Assembly: GCF_023101205.1 (NCBI RefSeq)
Contig: NZ_CP078078.1
Location: forward strand, 62,001-126,000
Direction of reading: 5' to 3'
DNA length: 64,000 nucleotides
Source: Microbacterium aurugineum
GTDB lineage: Bacteria > Actinomycetota > Actinomycetes > Actinomycetales > Microbacteriaceae
Shown: positions 51,174 through 59,050 of the stretch, one piece after another
How positions within the stretch are numbered: the first letter of the stretch is position 1
Layout: each line of letters begins with the position of its first letter
The notes under the pieces: model-generated
The model's input: the letters and a program-made list of their open reading frames with translations, nothing else
Told to the model about the DNA's origin: nothing
Database searches by the model: none
Translations under genes and position numbers: made by a program

Positions 51174-52006
51174 GCGGCGGCGCCGCACCGCGCGACAATC
51201 CGGTCCTCGAGATCTCCGACGCCTCACTGCATCGCGGCGATCGGGAGCTCTGGTCGGGACTCGACCTCACCGTCGAGCCGGGAGAGTTCATCGCCGTGCT
51301 CGGCCCCTCCGGGTCGGGCAAGACCACTCTCCTGCGCAGCATCCTGGGGCTTCAGCCGCTGTCGTCCGGCGTGATCAAGGTCGCCGGAGAGCCCGTGCAC
51401 CGCGGCAACCCCCGCATCGGCTACATCCCGCAGCAGCGCTCGCTGGCTCCGGACACGAGCATGCGGGCACGTGATCTCGTCGCCCTCGGAGTGCAGGGGA
51501 GCCGCTTCGGCTTCCCGATCCCGCACCGCGGCGACCGCGCGAAGGTCGACCGTCTACTCGAGGCGGTCGGCGCGTCGGAGTTCGCCGAACGACGGGTCGG
51601 GCTGCTGTCGGGCGGAGAGCAGCAGCGGCTTCGGGTCGGACAGGCCCTCGCCGACGAGCCCGCCCTGCTGCTGTGCGATGAGCCGCTGTCGAACCTCGAC
51701 CTCGCCAACCAGGTCGCCGTGACCGACATCATCGACCGTCAAACGCGCGAGCGCGAGGCGGCGGTGCTGTTCGTCACGCATGACATCAATCCGATCCTCG
51801 GCCGGGTCGACCGCATCCTCTACATCGCCGGCGGACGGTTCCTGCTCGGGACCCCGGACGAGGTGCTGCAGACCCGCGTGCTCACCGACCTCTACGGCAC
51901 CCCGGTGTTCGTGCTCCGTGCGGGCGACCGGTTGGTCGTCGTCGGCGTTCCGGATGCCGAACCGCACCACGACCACGGCGATCACGAGCACGGAGGAGTC
52001 GCATGA
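51170..52006 (+). CDS. znuC: Zinc ABC transporter ATPase
   Basis: 278 residues with Walker A GPSGSGKTTLL, Q-loop YIPQQRS, signature LLSGGEQQRLRVGQ, Walker B ALLLCDEPLSNLD and switch VTHD. The C-terminal tail EPHHDHGDHEHGG is His-rich, unusual for an ATPase subunit. GTG 51170 overlaps znuA by 4 bases. Confidence 0.92.
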   Translation: MSGGAAPRDNPVLEISDASLHRGDRELWSGLDLTVEPGEFIAVLGPSGSGKTTLLRSILGLQPLSSGVIKVAGEPVHRGNPRIGYIPQQRSLAPDTSMRARDLVALGVQGSRFGFPIPHRGDRAKVDRLLEAVGASEFAERRVGLLSGGEQQRLRVGQALADEPALLLCDEPLSNLDLANQVAVTDIIDRQTREREAAVLFVTHDINPILGRVDRILYIAGGRFLLGTPDEVLQTRVLTDLYGTPVFVLRAGDRLVVVGVPDAEPHHDHGDHEHGGVA

Positions 52007-52881
52007 ACGTCGCATCGGTCATGGTGCCGCTCGTCGACTGGAGCGACGTGTTCTCCTTCCAGGACTACGGCGAGCTCGTGGCCCTGCTCGCGAACTCGAT
52101 CATCGCGGGCGCCGTCCTCGGCGTCGTCGGCGGTCTGATCGGCGTGTTCGTGATGCAGCGCGACCTGGCCTTCGCCGTGCACGGCGTGAGCGAGCTGTCG
52201 TTCGCGGGAGCCGCAGCGGCCCTGCTCTTCGGCGGCAGCGTCGTGGCCGGATCCCTCGCGGGCGCGCTCGCCGCCGCGATCCTCATCGGCATCCTGGGGG
52301 CCAAGGCCAGGGACCGAAACTCGATCGTCGGTGTGCTGATGCCGTTCGGCCTGGGCCTCGGCATCCTCTTCCTCTCGCTCTACGACGGTCGCAGCGCCAA
52401 CCGCTTCAGCCTGCTCACGGGGCAGATCGTGTCGGTCTCCACGCCGGACCTCGGGTGGCTCATCGGGATCAGCCTGGTCGTGCTGATCGGACTCCTGGTG
52501 ATGTGGAACCCTCTCCGCTTCGATTCCCTCGACCCGGAATCCGCTGCCGCCCGTGGTGTGCCGACCCGCGCGGTGAGCCTGTTGTTCATGGTGCTGCTCG
52601 GCCTGATCGTCGCGGTGAGCGTGCACATCATCGGGGCGCTGCTCGTGATGGCACTGCTGGTGACCCCGGCGGCCGCGGCCATGCGTGTGACGGCCGGTCC
52701 GATCGCCGTGCCGTTGCTCGCGGCGCTCTTCGGGTTCGTCTCGGCGGTCGGCGGAATCCTGCTGGCCCTCGCCGGCACGCTGCCCGTGAGCCCGTACATC
52801 ACGACGCTGTCGTTCACGATCTACGTCGTGTGCTGGATCGTGCAGCGGGCGCGGGCCAGGGTCCGGCGGGTGCGGGTCTGA
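52003..52881 (+). CDS. znuB: Zinc ABC transporter permease
   Basis: 292 residues, eight to nine TM segments of the ABC-3 family: AVLGVVGGLIGVFVMQRDLAFAVHGVSELSFAGAA, LMPFGLGLGILFLSL and VHIIGALLVMALLVTPAAAA. ATGA overlap with znuC. Completes the high-affinity zinc importer. Confidence 0.92.
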   Translation: MNVASVMVPLVDWSDVFSFQDYGELVALLANSIIAGAVLGVVGGLIGVFVMQRDLAFAVHGVSELSFAGAAAALLFGGSVVAGSLAGALAAAILIGILGAKARDRNSIVGVLMPFGLGLGILFLSLYDGRSANRFSLLTGQIVSVSTPDLGWLIGISLVVLIGLLVMWNPLRFDSLDPESAAARGVPTRAVSLLFMVLLGLIVAVSVHIIGALLVMALLVTPAAAAMRVTAGPIAVPLLAALFGFVSAVGGILLALAGTLPVSPYITTLSFTIYVVCWIVQRARARVRRVRV

Positions 52882-52890
52882 GACCGTGCT

Positions 52891-52949
52891 TCCGAATCGC
52901 GCAAATGGTCGGGAATCAGCCCGAGATGCGACCATTCACGCGATTCGAA
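52891..52949. repeat. 59-bp palindromic element, copy 2
   Basis: Arms TCCGAATCGCGCAAATGGTC (52891-52910) and its near complement (52930-52949), 17 of 20 paired. Same length, orientation and inner asymmetry (CA versus TG) as the copy at 15662-15720. It lies 9 bases after the znuB stop and 53 before zur. Confidence 0.85.
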
Positions 52950-52990
52950 CGGGTCCTGGCCGCTCCCAGCCCTCGCCAACCGCAGCGGCC

Positions 52991-52996
52991 TAGACT
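52991..52996 (+). promoter_or_regulatory. -10 box of zur (leaderless)
   Basis: TAGACT ends 6 bases before ATG 53003, without a ribosome site. No Zur box was seen here, so zur seems to be transcribed independently of zinc. Confidence 0.5.
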
Positions 52997-53002
52997 CGAC
53001 GT

Positions 53003-53419
53003 ATGGCTCAGCGGAACACCTGGCAGCGCGAACGCGTGCGCGAAGCACTCGCCGACGCTCGCGGATTCGTGAGTGCGCAGAGCCTGCATGCCTCCCTGCG
53101 CGACGACAACACGGGCATCGGCTTGGCGACCGTGTACCGCGCTCTCGCGGGACTCGCCGCCTCCGGTGACGCCGACTCGCTGCAGAGCCCCGAGGGTGAG
53201 GCGCTGTATCGCGCCTGCACGACCCAGGGACACCACCACCACCTGATCTGCCGATCGTGCGGTCTGACCGTGGAGATCGAGGCCAAGGACGTCGAGCAGT
53301 GGGCGCATCGCACCGCCGCCCTGCACGGCTTCACGGATGCCGCTCACGTGGTGGACATCTTCGGACTGTGCACCCCGTGCGCGAACAAGCGCGACGCCGA
53401 ACGGACTGCGAACGCGTGA
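53003..53419 (+). CDS. zur: Fur-family zinc regulator
   Basis: 138 residues. HTH TWQRERVREALADARGFVSAQSLHASL ... GLATVYRALAGL; metal region GHHHHLICRSCG (Cys83, Cys86) and LCTPC (Cys123, Cys126) for the structural zinc. Its place after znuACB, a Zur box upstream of that operon and the zinc-linked genes that follow make Zur far more likely than Fur or PerR. Overlaps the next gene by 4 bases. Confidence 0.92.
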   Translation: MAQRNTWQRERVREALADARGFVSAQSLHASLRDDNTGIGLATVYRALAGLAASGDADSLQSPEGEALYRACTTQGHHHHLICRSCGLTVEIEAKDVEQWAHRTAALHGFTDAAHVVDIFGLCTPCANKRDAERTANA

Positions 53420-54456
53420 GCCCCTCGGCAGCGACGGCGACCCGCCACGGTCACTCCCATCGCCCGGCGCCCACTGCGCGCTCGGCATGGATCGGCGTCG
53501 GCCTCGGTGCCGTCATCATCGCGGCACTGTTCCTGGTCGATGCGTTCCTGCCGACGCTGTTCCCGGCGTCGCTGCCCACCCGTGCGCAGGACGGCCTCAC
53601 CCTCGCCCTGAGCGTGCTGATCGAGGCGCTCCCGTTCGTGATCCTCGGTGTGCTGCTGTCGATCGTGGTGCAGGTCTGGTTGCCCGCCGATGTCATCCAC
53701 CGCTGGCTGCCGAAGCGCGCGTGGGCGCGGCGGGCCGTGCTGTCGCTGCTGGGGATGCTCATCCCGGTGTGCGAGTGCGGCAACGTGCCCTTCGCCCGTG
53801 GGCTCATGATGCGCGGTCTCGCCCCGGCCGAGGCGATGACGTTCCTGATCGCGGCGCCGATCGTGAACCCGATCGTGATCCTCACCACGCACGCCGCGTT
53901 CGGTTGGGACGGCGGGATCCTCGTCGCGCGCCTCGTCGGCGGATACCTGATCGCGAACCTGATCGGCTGGATCTACAGCCGCCACCCCGACCCCGACGGC
54001 ATGCTCACGCAGCGCTTCGTCGACACCTGCGACCGGGTGACGCACGAGCCCGGGACGCCGGTGCGCCGCAGCCTGACCCAGTTCCTCATCGAGCTTCGCG
54101 CCGTGATGCCCGCGCTGGTCATCGGTTCCGCACTCGCCGGGGCCGTGCAAGTGCTGATTCCCCGGGAGTGGCTGCTCGCGATCGGCTCGAACCCGGTGCT
54201 GTCGATCGTGGCCATGATGGCGCTCGCGATGACGGTCGCCATCTGCTCGAACGTCGACGCGTTCTTCGCGCTGTCGTTCGCCTCGACGTTCTCGTCCGGC
54301 GCGATCGTCGCGTTCCTGCTGGTCGGACCGCTCGTCGACATCAAGATGCTCGCGCTCATGCGCACCACCTTCACCGGGCGCACCCTCGTCGGGATCGTCG
54401 GGATCGTCCTCGCCTCGGCGTTCGCGATCGGGATCGGGGTGAACGTCCTTGTCTGA
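53416..54456 (+). CDS. UPF0718/DUF318 permease
   Basis: 346 residues, about eight TM segments. LLGMLIPVCECGNVPFARGLMMRG with the Cys-x-Cys and FLIAAPIVNPIVILTTHAAF define the family (COG0701). A His-containing cytoplasmic N-terminus precedes TM1. Partners of the TIGR03943 protein next to it; comparative studies link this pair with Zur and zinc, but its transported species is unknown. GTG 53416 overlaps zur. Confidence 0.88.
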   Translation: MSPSAATATRHGHSHRPAPTARSAWIGVGLGAVIIAALFLVDAFLPTLFPASLPTRAQDGLTLALSVLIEALPFVILGVLLSIVVQVWLPADVIHRWLPKRAWARRAVLSLLGMLIPVCECGNVPFARGLMMRGLAPAEAMTFLIAAPIVNPIVILTTHAAFGWDGGILVARLVGGYLIANLIGWIYSRHPDPDGMLTQRFVDTCDRVTHEPGTPVRRSLTQFLIELRAVMPALVIGSALAGAVQVLIPREWLLAIGSNPVLSIVAMMALAMTVAICSNVDAFFALSFASTFSSGAIVAFLLVGPLVDIKMLALMRTTFTGRTLVGIVGIVLASAFAIGIGVNVLV

Positions 54457-55252
54457 GCAGACCACCACACGTGCGCGTGCCCTCGCCACCCGCTGGCTCG
54501 GGGTCGGCCTCGCTGCGGTGATCGCGGTCGTGACCCTCGGACTCGGCATCACGGACCGCCTCACGCTCTACATCAGCCCCGAAACCGTGTGGTTCGCGTG
54601 TGCGGCCGCGGTCGTGACCCTGGCCGGCGCGATCTGGTCGTGCACCCTGCCTCTCGGCGAAGAGGGCGATCACGGTCATGACCACGGACACGGTCACGGC
54701 ACGGAAGTCTCCGACGACACGGAATCCGGCTCGTCCGCGACCCCGCGCCGCCGTTCCCTTGCGGGTGTCGGCGCGGTCACAGGAGGGGTGATCGCCTCGG
54801 GCGTCGTCATCGCGGCCCTGGTGCTGCCCCCGGCGTCGCTCTCGGTCGAGCTCGCGATGTCGCGCGCGGGGGAGCAGAGCGCGCTGTTCGCCGGCTCCGA
54901 CAGCGTCGCGCTCGGCGTCGCTGATACCTCGACCTTCGGCGTCGGCGACTGGGCGAGCGTCTTCGCCGCGTCCACGAACACCTCGGCCTACGACGGTGCG
55001 CCCGTGACCCTCACCGGCTTCGTGACCCCGGGATCGGGCGACGGCGTGAACCTGACCCGGCTGGTCATCACGCACTGCGTGATCGATGCGCAGACGGCCG
55101 CACTGCCGGTCACCGTCGATCCGAACGACTACCCGACCGGACAGTGGGTCGAGGTCACCGGCACCGTGCGCGCGGACAGCGACGGCAAGCTCCACATCGA
55201 ACCGACCGACGTCGTCGCGATCGACGAGCCCGGGGACCCGTATGAGTACTGA
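54449..55252 (+). CDS. TIGR03943/DUF1980 family protein
   Basis: 267 residues: two TM segments (about 15-65), a His-rich stretch GDHGHDHGHGHGTE, a third TM (about 108-130) and an extracytoplasmic OB-like domain with VTLTGFVTPG, ITHCVIDAQTAALPV and VTGTVRADSDGKLHIEP. The Cys/His pair in THCVID may bind metal. TTG 54449 overlaps the permease by 8 bases. Forms a unit with the DUF318 permease, probably in zinc homeostasis. Confidence 0.88.
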   Translation: MSEQTTTRARALATRWLGVGLAAVIAVVTLGLGITDRLTLYISPETVWFACAAAVVTLAGAIWSCTLPLGEEGDHGHDHGHGHGTEVSDDTESGSSATPRRRSLAGVGAVTGGVIASGVVIAALVLPPASLSVELAMSRAGEQSALFAGSDSVALGVADTSTFGVGDWASVFAASTNTSAYDGAPVTLTGFVTPGSGDGVNLTRLVITHCVIDAQTAALPVTVDPNDYPTGQWVEVTGTVRADSDGKLHIEPTDVVAIDEPGDPYEY

Positions 55253-57071
55253 CGACGAGCGCCCCGAGACGCCCGCCGTTCCGCGGACCCGCGCCGAGCT
55301 GCGCGCCGCCCGTGAAGCCGCAGAGGCGGCGGAGGCCGAGCGGATCGAGCGTGCGGTCACCCCGCCGGATCACGCCGCGCACCCCGCCGACGAGCCGGAA
55401 GCCGCAGCGGACGACGCCGCTGTCCGTGAGGCCGCTCTTCGGGACGCCGCTCTTCGGGAGGCGGCGGTGCGCCGAGCCGGTGAACGGGAGGTCGCGGAGC
55501 AGGAGGCGGCCGCACGGAAGATGGCCGCGTTCGAGGCCGCCGCGCGGGAGGATGCCGAAGCGACCGCGCTGCCGGCCGTCCCTGTCGCACCTGAGCCCGT
55601 GTTCGTGGGTGCCGCCCCGCAGATCGACGACGAGCCGGCGACTTCCCCTCCCGCCGAGCCCCCGCTGACGGCCGCGTCCGAGGCCCCGGCCCCGAGCGCG
55701 CCGCGGAACCCGCGGAGGTTCCTCCTCACACTCGGTGCGGTGCTGGGCGTCCTCGTGCTCGCCGGGACCGGGCTCGGCATCGTCAGTCTCCTGCAGGGCC
55801 CGCGGATCAGCGACGTGCAGGTGGACGCGGAACATGCGATCGAGTCCTCCGGGAGCAGGGTCATCCTCACCGCGAACCAGGCGCTCGCCGACATCGATCC
55901 CGAGCAGGTCACCGTCGAGCCGGCGACGCCGTTCACGGTCGATGCCTCGGGTCGGGGTGTCGGCGTCCGCTTCACGGTGCCGCTCGACGACTCGACGGAG
56001 TACACGATCCGCGTGGCCGACGTGGCCGGTGCGGGTGGCGGTCCGTCGACGACCCTGACCACGTCGTTCACGACGCCGCCGTCCACCATTTTCCTGCTGC
56101 GCCGAGACGTCGACGGCAAGGACAAGATCTTCCTCACCGACCTCAAGGGCGACGGGGTGGCGGTGTACGAGCACGAGAAGATCAACGACTTCCGGGCCAC
56201 CTCGACGCAGCTCGTGGTCGCGGTGGAGGAAGAGGACGGCTCCCACCTGCTCGTGATGGACCGCGACGGGAAGAACCAGCGCGAACTCGACCTGCCCGGT
56301 GACGGCTACGTCGGCGCCGTCCAGGTCTCGGAGCGAGGCGGCCTGGTCGGCTACAGCTACTCCGACCGCGAGCTCAGCGACGACGAAGGGCGGGCGAGCG
56401 TGCTCGTCACCCAGTCGCTGAGCGGCAAGGACGAGCCGCAGGTGATCGAGGTCGCCGGTGCGGAGGCGAGTGTCTTCGTGTGGCAGTTCGTGCCCGACAG
56501 CGCCGCCGTGCTGTTCATCGACTTCGACGGTGCACTGTCCCTCGTGGACCGCTCGAGCGACGCGGGCGTGCAGTCCCTCGGTCTCGCCGCCATGATCCAG
56601 GGCATCTCCCGCGGCACCTACACCGCCATCGTGGAGCGCCTCGACGGGGCCGTCGTCGAACTGAACCTCGCGGACGGATCGGAGCAGCCGCTCGCAGCAT
56701 CCGACCCCGATTACGGGACGGCGACCTCCATCACCCCGTTCCCCGGTGGCACGCTCCGGCACGTCGTCGCCCGTGACGATGCGGGACTCCCGATCGGACA
56801 GGCCGTCATCCGCGTGGACGACGACGGCAAAGCCACCCCGCTGGTCGAGATCGGGGCGACCGATTCGATCCTGCAGGCGTGCGCCTCCCCGAGTGGTCAG
56901 TATGCGGCCGTGGCGATCGCGCCCGACCTCGCGAACAACCCCTACGACGGAATGCTGCTGCCGTTGCCCGAGCAGGTCGAGACGCACCTCATCGACATGG
57001 AGAGCGGCAAGGAGATGGTCGCTCTCACCGGCTTCGATGCATCCTGGTGCCAGACGGCCCCGCGGTTCTGA
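55242..57071 (+). CDS. Single-TM protein with Ala-rich coil and extracytoplasmic propeller
   Basis: 609 residues; family not recognised. Residues 1-110 are an Ala/Glu/Arg-rich helix with imperfect repeats (AALRDAALREAAVRR). A TM segment lies at about 162-185 (FLLTLGAVLGVLVLAGTGLGIV). Outside comes an Ig-like domain (SDVQVDAEHAIESSGSRVILTA ...) and then WD40/TolB-like propeller blades (DGKDKIFLTDLKGDG, HLLVMDRDGKNQREL). Possibly a sensor or scaffold. It overlaps the TIGR03943 gene by 11 bases and is 1 base from the glycosylase. Confidence 0.75.
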   Translation: MSTDDERPETPAVPRTRAELRAAREAAEAAEAERIERAVTPPDHAAHPADEPEAAADDAAVREAALRDAALREAAVRRAGEREVAEQEAAARKMAAFEAAAREDAEATALPAVPVAPEPVFVGAAPQIDDEPATSPPAEPPLTAASEAPAPSAPRNPRRFLLTLGAVLGVLVLAGTGLGIVSLLQGPRISDVQVDAEHAIESSGSRVILTANQALADIDPEQVTVEPATPFTVDASGRGVGVRFTVPLDDSTEYTIRVADVAGAGGGPSTTLTTSFTTPPSTIFLLRRDVDGKDKIFLTDLKGDGVAVYEHEKINDFRATSTQLVVAVEEEDGSHLLVMDRDGKNQRELDLPGDGYVGAVQVSERGGLVGYSYSDRELSDDEGRASVLVTQSLSGKDEPQVIEVAGAEASVFVWQFVPDSAAVLFIDFDGALSLVDRSSDAGVQSLGLAAMIQGISRGTYTAIVERLDGAVVELNLADGSEQPLAASDPDYGTATSITPFPGGTLRHVVARDDAGLPIGQAVIRVDDDGKATPLVEIGATDSILQACASPSGQYAAVAIAPDLANNPYDGMLLPLPEQVETHLIDMESGKEMVALTGFDASWCQTAPRF

Positions 57072-57072
57072 G

Positions 57073-57810
57073 ATGCCGCAGCAGGATGGTCTGCGACGCG
57101 CGGTCCGTGCGGACCTGAGCGGCTCGGCGGTCGAGGTGGCGCCGCTCCTGCTCGGGGCCGAGCTTCGGACGTTCGCCCCCGCGACGGACGAACGCGGACC
57201 TGTCGAGGTGCGACTGCGCATCACCGAGGTCGAGGCCTACCACGGGCAGGGCACCGGCGAGATCGCCGACCCCGGATCCCACGCGCGGATGGGACGCACG
57301 CCGCGCAACGCCACCATGTGGGGCGAGCCCGGACATCTCTACGTGTATCTGAGTCACGGCATCCACTCCTGCGTCAACGTGGTGTGCGGGCCGATCGGGC
57401 AGGGCGACGGCGTGCTGCTGCGTGCGGGGGAGATCGTGATCGGAGCGGATGCCGCGGCACGGCGCCGAGGTGCGACGCTGCCGCTCAGCCGCATCGCCCG
57501 GCGGGAGCTGGCGCGTGGGCCCGGTCGTCTCGGGCAGGCCGTGGGGTTGCGGCATCCCCTGCACGACGGCATCGACGCCATCACCGGCGAGGAACGGCAC
57601 GGGGCGAGGGCCGAGTTGTGGCTCGGCGAGCCGCGGGACGATGTGGTGCGCGGCCCCAGGGTCGGCGTCGCGGGCGTCGCCGGGACCGCTGCCTTCCCCT
57701 GGCGCTTCTGGATCGATGCCGACCCCACCGTGTCGCCGTTCCGGTGGGGGAGAGGGGCTCAGGCGGAATCGGCGGTTCAGGCGGAATCGGCGGTTCAGGC
57801 GGCGAGATGA
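57073..57810 (+). CDS. DNA-3-methyladenine glycosylase (AAG/MPG type)
   Basis: 245 residues. Excises 3-methyladenine, hypoxanthine and other alkylated bases. Seen: LLGAELRT, RITEVEAYHG (catalytic Glu54), GRTPRNATMWGEPGHLYVYLSHGIHSCVNVVC (base-flipping and active-site core) and ELARGPGRLGQAVGL. The C-terminus QAESAVQAESAVQAAR is made by a perfect 18-bp duplication and is not part of the fold. ATG 57073 follows the previous stop by one base. Confidence 0.92.
   Translation: MPQQDGLRRAVRADLSGSAVEVAPLLLGAELRTFAPATDERGPVEVRLRITEVEAYHGQGTGEIADPGSHARMGRTPRNATMWGEPGHLYVYLSHGIHSCVNVVCGPIGQGDGVLLRAGEIVIGADAAARRRGATLPLSRIARRELARGPGRLGQAVGLRHPLHDGIDAITGEERHGARAELWLGEPRDDVVRGPRVGVAGVAGTAAFPWRFWIDADPTVSPFRWGRGAQAESAVQAESAVQAAR
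57763..57798. repeat. 18-bp perfect tandem duplication inside the glycosylase 3' end
   Basis: GCGGAATCGGCGGTTCAG occurs twice in a row and encodes the repeated AESAVQ at the protein C-terminus. The -35-like TTCAGG of the next promoter lies in the second copy. Confidence 0.85.
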
Positions 57811-57964
57811 GCCGTGCTAAACTGACTCTTTGTCTGCGCACACTCCTGTGCGCAGTTCGCATGCTTCTCCTTCCGCGGCCGAGAGATCGGCGGGTCGGGT
57901 TGCGTGCAGACAAGGGATCTTGGGTGGGGCCGTCCGGCCTCACGGTATAGAAGGAGTCACCATC
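57794..57964 (+). promoter_or_regulatory. Promoter and structured leader of rpmB-rpmG-rpsN
   Basis: TTCAGG (57794-57799) and TAAACT (57818-57823) are 18 bases apart. The leader of about 135 bases starts with a perfect hairpin CTGCGCACA-CTCC-TGTGCGCAG (57834-57855). TTGTCTGC (57830-57837) can instead pair with GCAGACAA (57906-57913), excluding that hairpin. GAAGGAG lies 9 bases before rpmB. Confidence 0.6.
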
Positions 57965-58201
57965 ATGGCAGCAGTGTGCCAGGTGACCGGAGCTGTTCCC
58001 GGCTTCGGTCACAACGTCTCGCACTCGCACCGCCGGACGAAGCGCCGCTTCGACCCGAACGTGCAGAAGAAGACCTATTTCGTCCCGTCGCTCGGTCGTA
58101 AGATCACGCTCAACGTGTCCGCCAAGGGCATCAAGGTGATCGACGTCCGCGGCATCGAGAACGTGGTCAAGGACCTCCAGGCGAAGGGTGTGAAGCTCTA
58201 A
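57965..58201 (+). CDS. rpmB: Ribosomal protein L28 (cysteine-poor form)
   Basis: 78 residues: [33 protein letters not shown] is the L28 opening. Only Cys5 remains of the zinc ribbon, so this is the zinc-independent (C-) form. Stop overlaps the L33 start (TAATG). In other actinobacteria C- paralogues are Zur-controlled; no Zur box is seen upstream, so here it may be the housekeeping copy. Confidence 0.95.
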   Translation: MAAVCQVTGAVPGFGHNVSHSHRRTKRRFDPNVQKKTYFVPSLGRKITLNVSAKGIKVIDVRGIENVVKDLQAKGVKL

Positions 58202-58371
58202 TGGCCAAGAAGGCTCAGGACGTACGTCCGATCATCAAGCTGCGTTCGACGGCAGGCACGGGTTACACCTACGTGACGAAGAAGAACCGCCGCAACACCC
58301 CCGACCGCCTCGTGCTCAAGAAGTACGACCCGGTCATCCGTCAGCACGTCGAATTCCGAGAGGAGCGTTGA
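58201..58371 (+). CDS. rpmG: Ribosomal protein L33 (cysteine-free form)
   Basis: 56 residues: [49 protein letters not shown]. No cysteines, hence the zinc-independent form. Starts within the L28 stop codon and lies 3 bases before rpsN. Confidence 0.95.
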   Translation: MAKKAQDVRPIIKLRSTAGTGYTYVTKKNRRNTPDRLVLKKYDPVIRQHVEFREER

Positions 58372-58374
58372 TCA

Positions 58375-58680
58375 ATGGCTAAGAAGAGCAAGATCGCTCG
58401 CAACGAGCAGCGCAAGGTCATCGTCGAGCGTTACGCAGAGCGTCGCGCCGAGCTGAAGAAGACCCTGGTCGACCCGAACGCCACCGACGAGGCCCGCGAG
58501 GCCGCACGCGTCGGCCTGCAGAAGCTGCCGCGCAACGCGTCGCCTGCTCGCGTGCGTTCGCGCGACGTCATCGACGGCCGCCCCCGCGGTGTCCTCACGA
58601 AGTTCGGCATCTCGCGTGTCCGCTTCCGTGACATGGCACACCGTGGCGAGCTGCCCGGCGTGACCAAGTCGAGCTGGTAA
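58375..58680 (+). CDS. rpsN: Ribosomal protein S14 (cysteine-free form)
   Basis: 101 residues, the long S14 type without the zinc CxxC motifs: [29 protein letters not shown] ... [15 protein letters not shown] ... [26 protein letters not shown]. Last gene of the operon, followed by a strong terminator. Confidence 0.95.
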   Translation: MAKKSKIARNEQRKVIVERYAERRAELKKTLVDPNATDEAREAARVGLQKLPRNASPARVRSRDVIDGRPRGVLTKFGISRVRFRDMAHRGELPGVTKSSW

Positions 58681-58695
58681 GTCTCAGCAGACAGC

Positions 58696-58733
58696 CGAAA
58701 GGGGCGAGGATCTTCGGATCCTCGCCCCTTTCG
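58696..58733 (+). terminator. Strong terminator of the ribosomal protein operon
   Basis: A perfect 17-bp stem closed by a TTCG tetraloop (left arm 58696-58712, right arm 58717-58733), ending in CCCCTTTCG. Confidence 0.9.
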
Positions 58734-58735
58734 CG

Positions 58736-58876
58736 TCTCCACCCTCCCTGCATCCATCCCTCCTTCCTTCCTCTCTCCTCCCTGCCGTCCGTCCCTCCTG
58801 CTGCCCTCCCTCCCTGCTGCCCTCCCTGCCTCACTCCTGCCGTCCCTCACTCCCTGCTTCTCCCCTGTCCCGCCCC
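58736..58876 (+). repeat. Polypyrimidine tract, about 140 bp
   Basis: Almost only C and T (CCTCC, CCTTCCTT, CTGCCCTCCC motifs) with scattered single G or A. It contains short direct repeats of CTGCTGCCCTCCCT and CCTGCCGTCC. With the repeat at 58886, this is all that the 58681-59050 gap holds besides the terminator. Confidence 0.8.
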
Positions 58877-58885
58877 GCGCGTTCT

Positions 58886-58952
58886 GAAGGACTTCTCGCG
58901 AATTGCAGGAGCGAACGCTGGATCCACTCCTTCATTCAGTGAGATCTCCTTC
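58886..58952. repeat. 67-bp palindromic element, copy 1
   Basis: Arms of 26 bases at 58886-58911 and 58927-58952 (19 of 26 paired). The right arm CTCCTTCATTCAGTGAGATC is nearly identical to that of the copy at 59969-60035. Lies 98 bases before the DUF559 gene. Confidence 0.8.
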
Positions 58953-59050
58953 AGGGGTCTGTTCCTGCACCGAAGCCTCGGCGATCGAGCTCTGCCCTTC
59001 TGCCGGTGATCGGGCGGCGTGCGCGCGCCCGCTGGAGGCAGGATCGTCCG

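Noticed and set aside
57794..57964. Zur box before rpmB
   Set aside because: No sequence resembling TGA-N-AAT-N-ATT-N-TCA was found in the leader or promoter.
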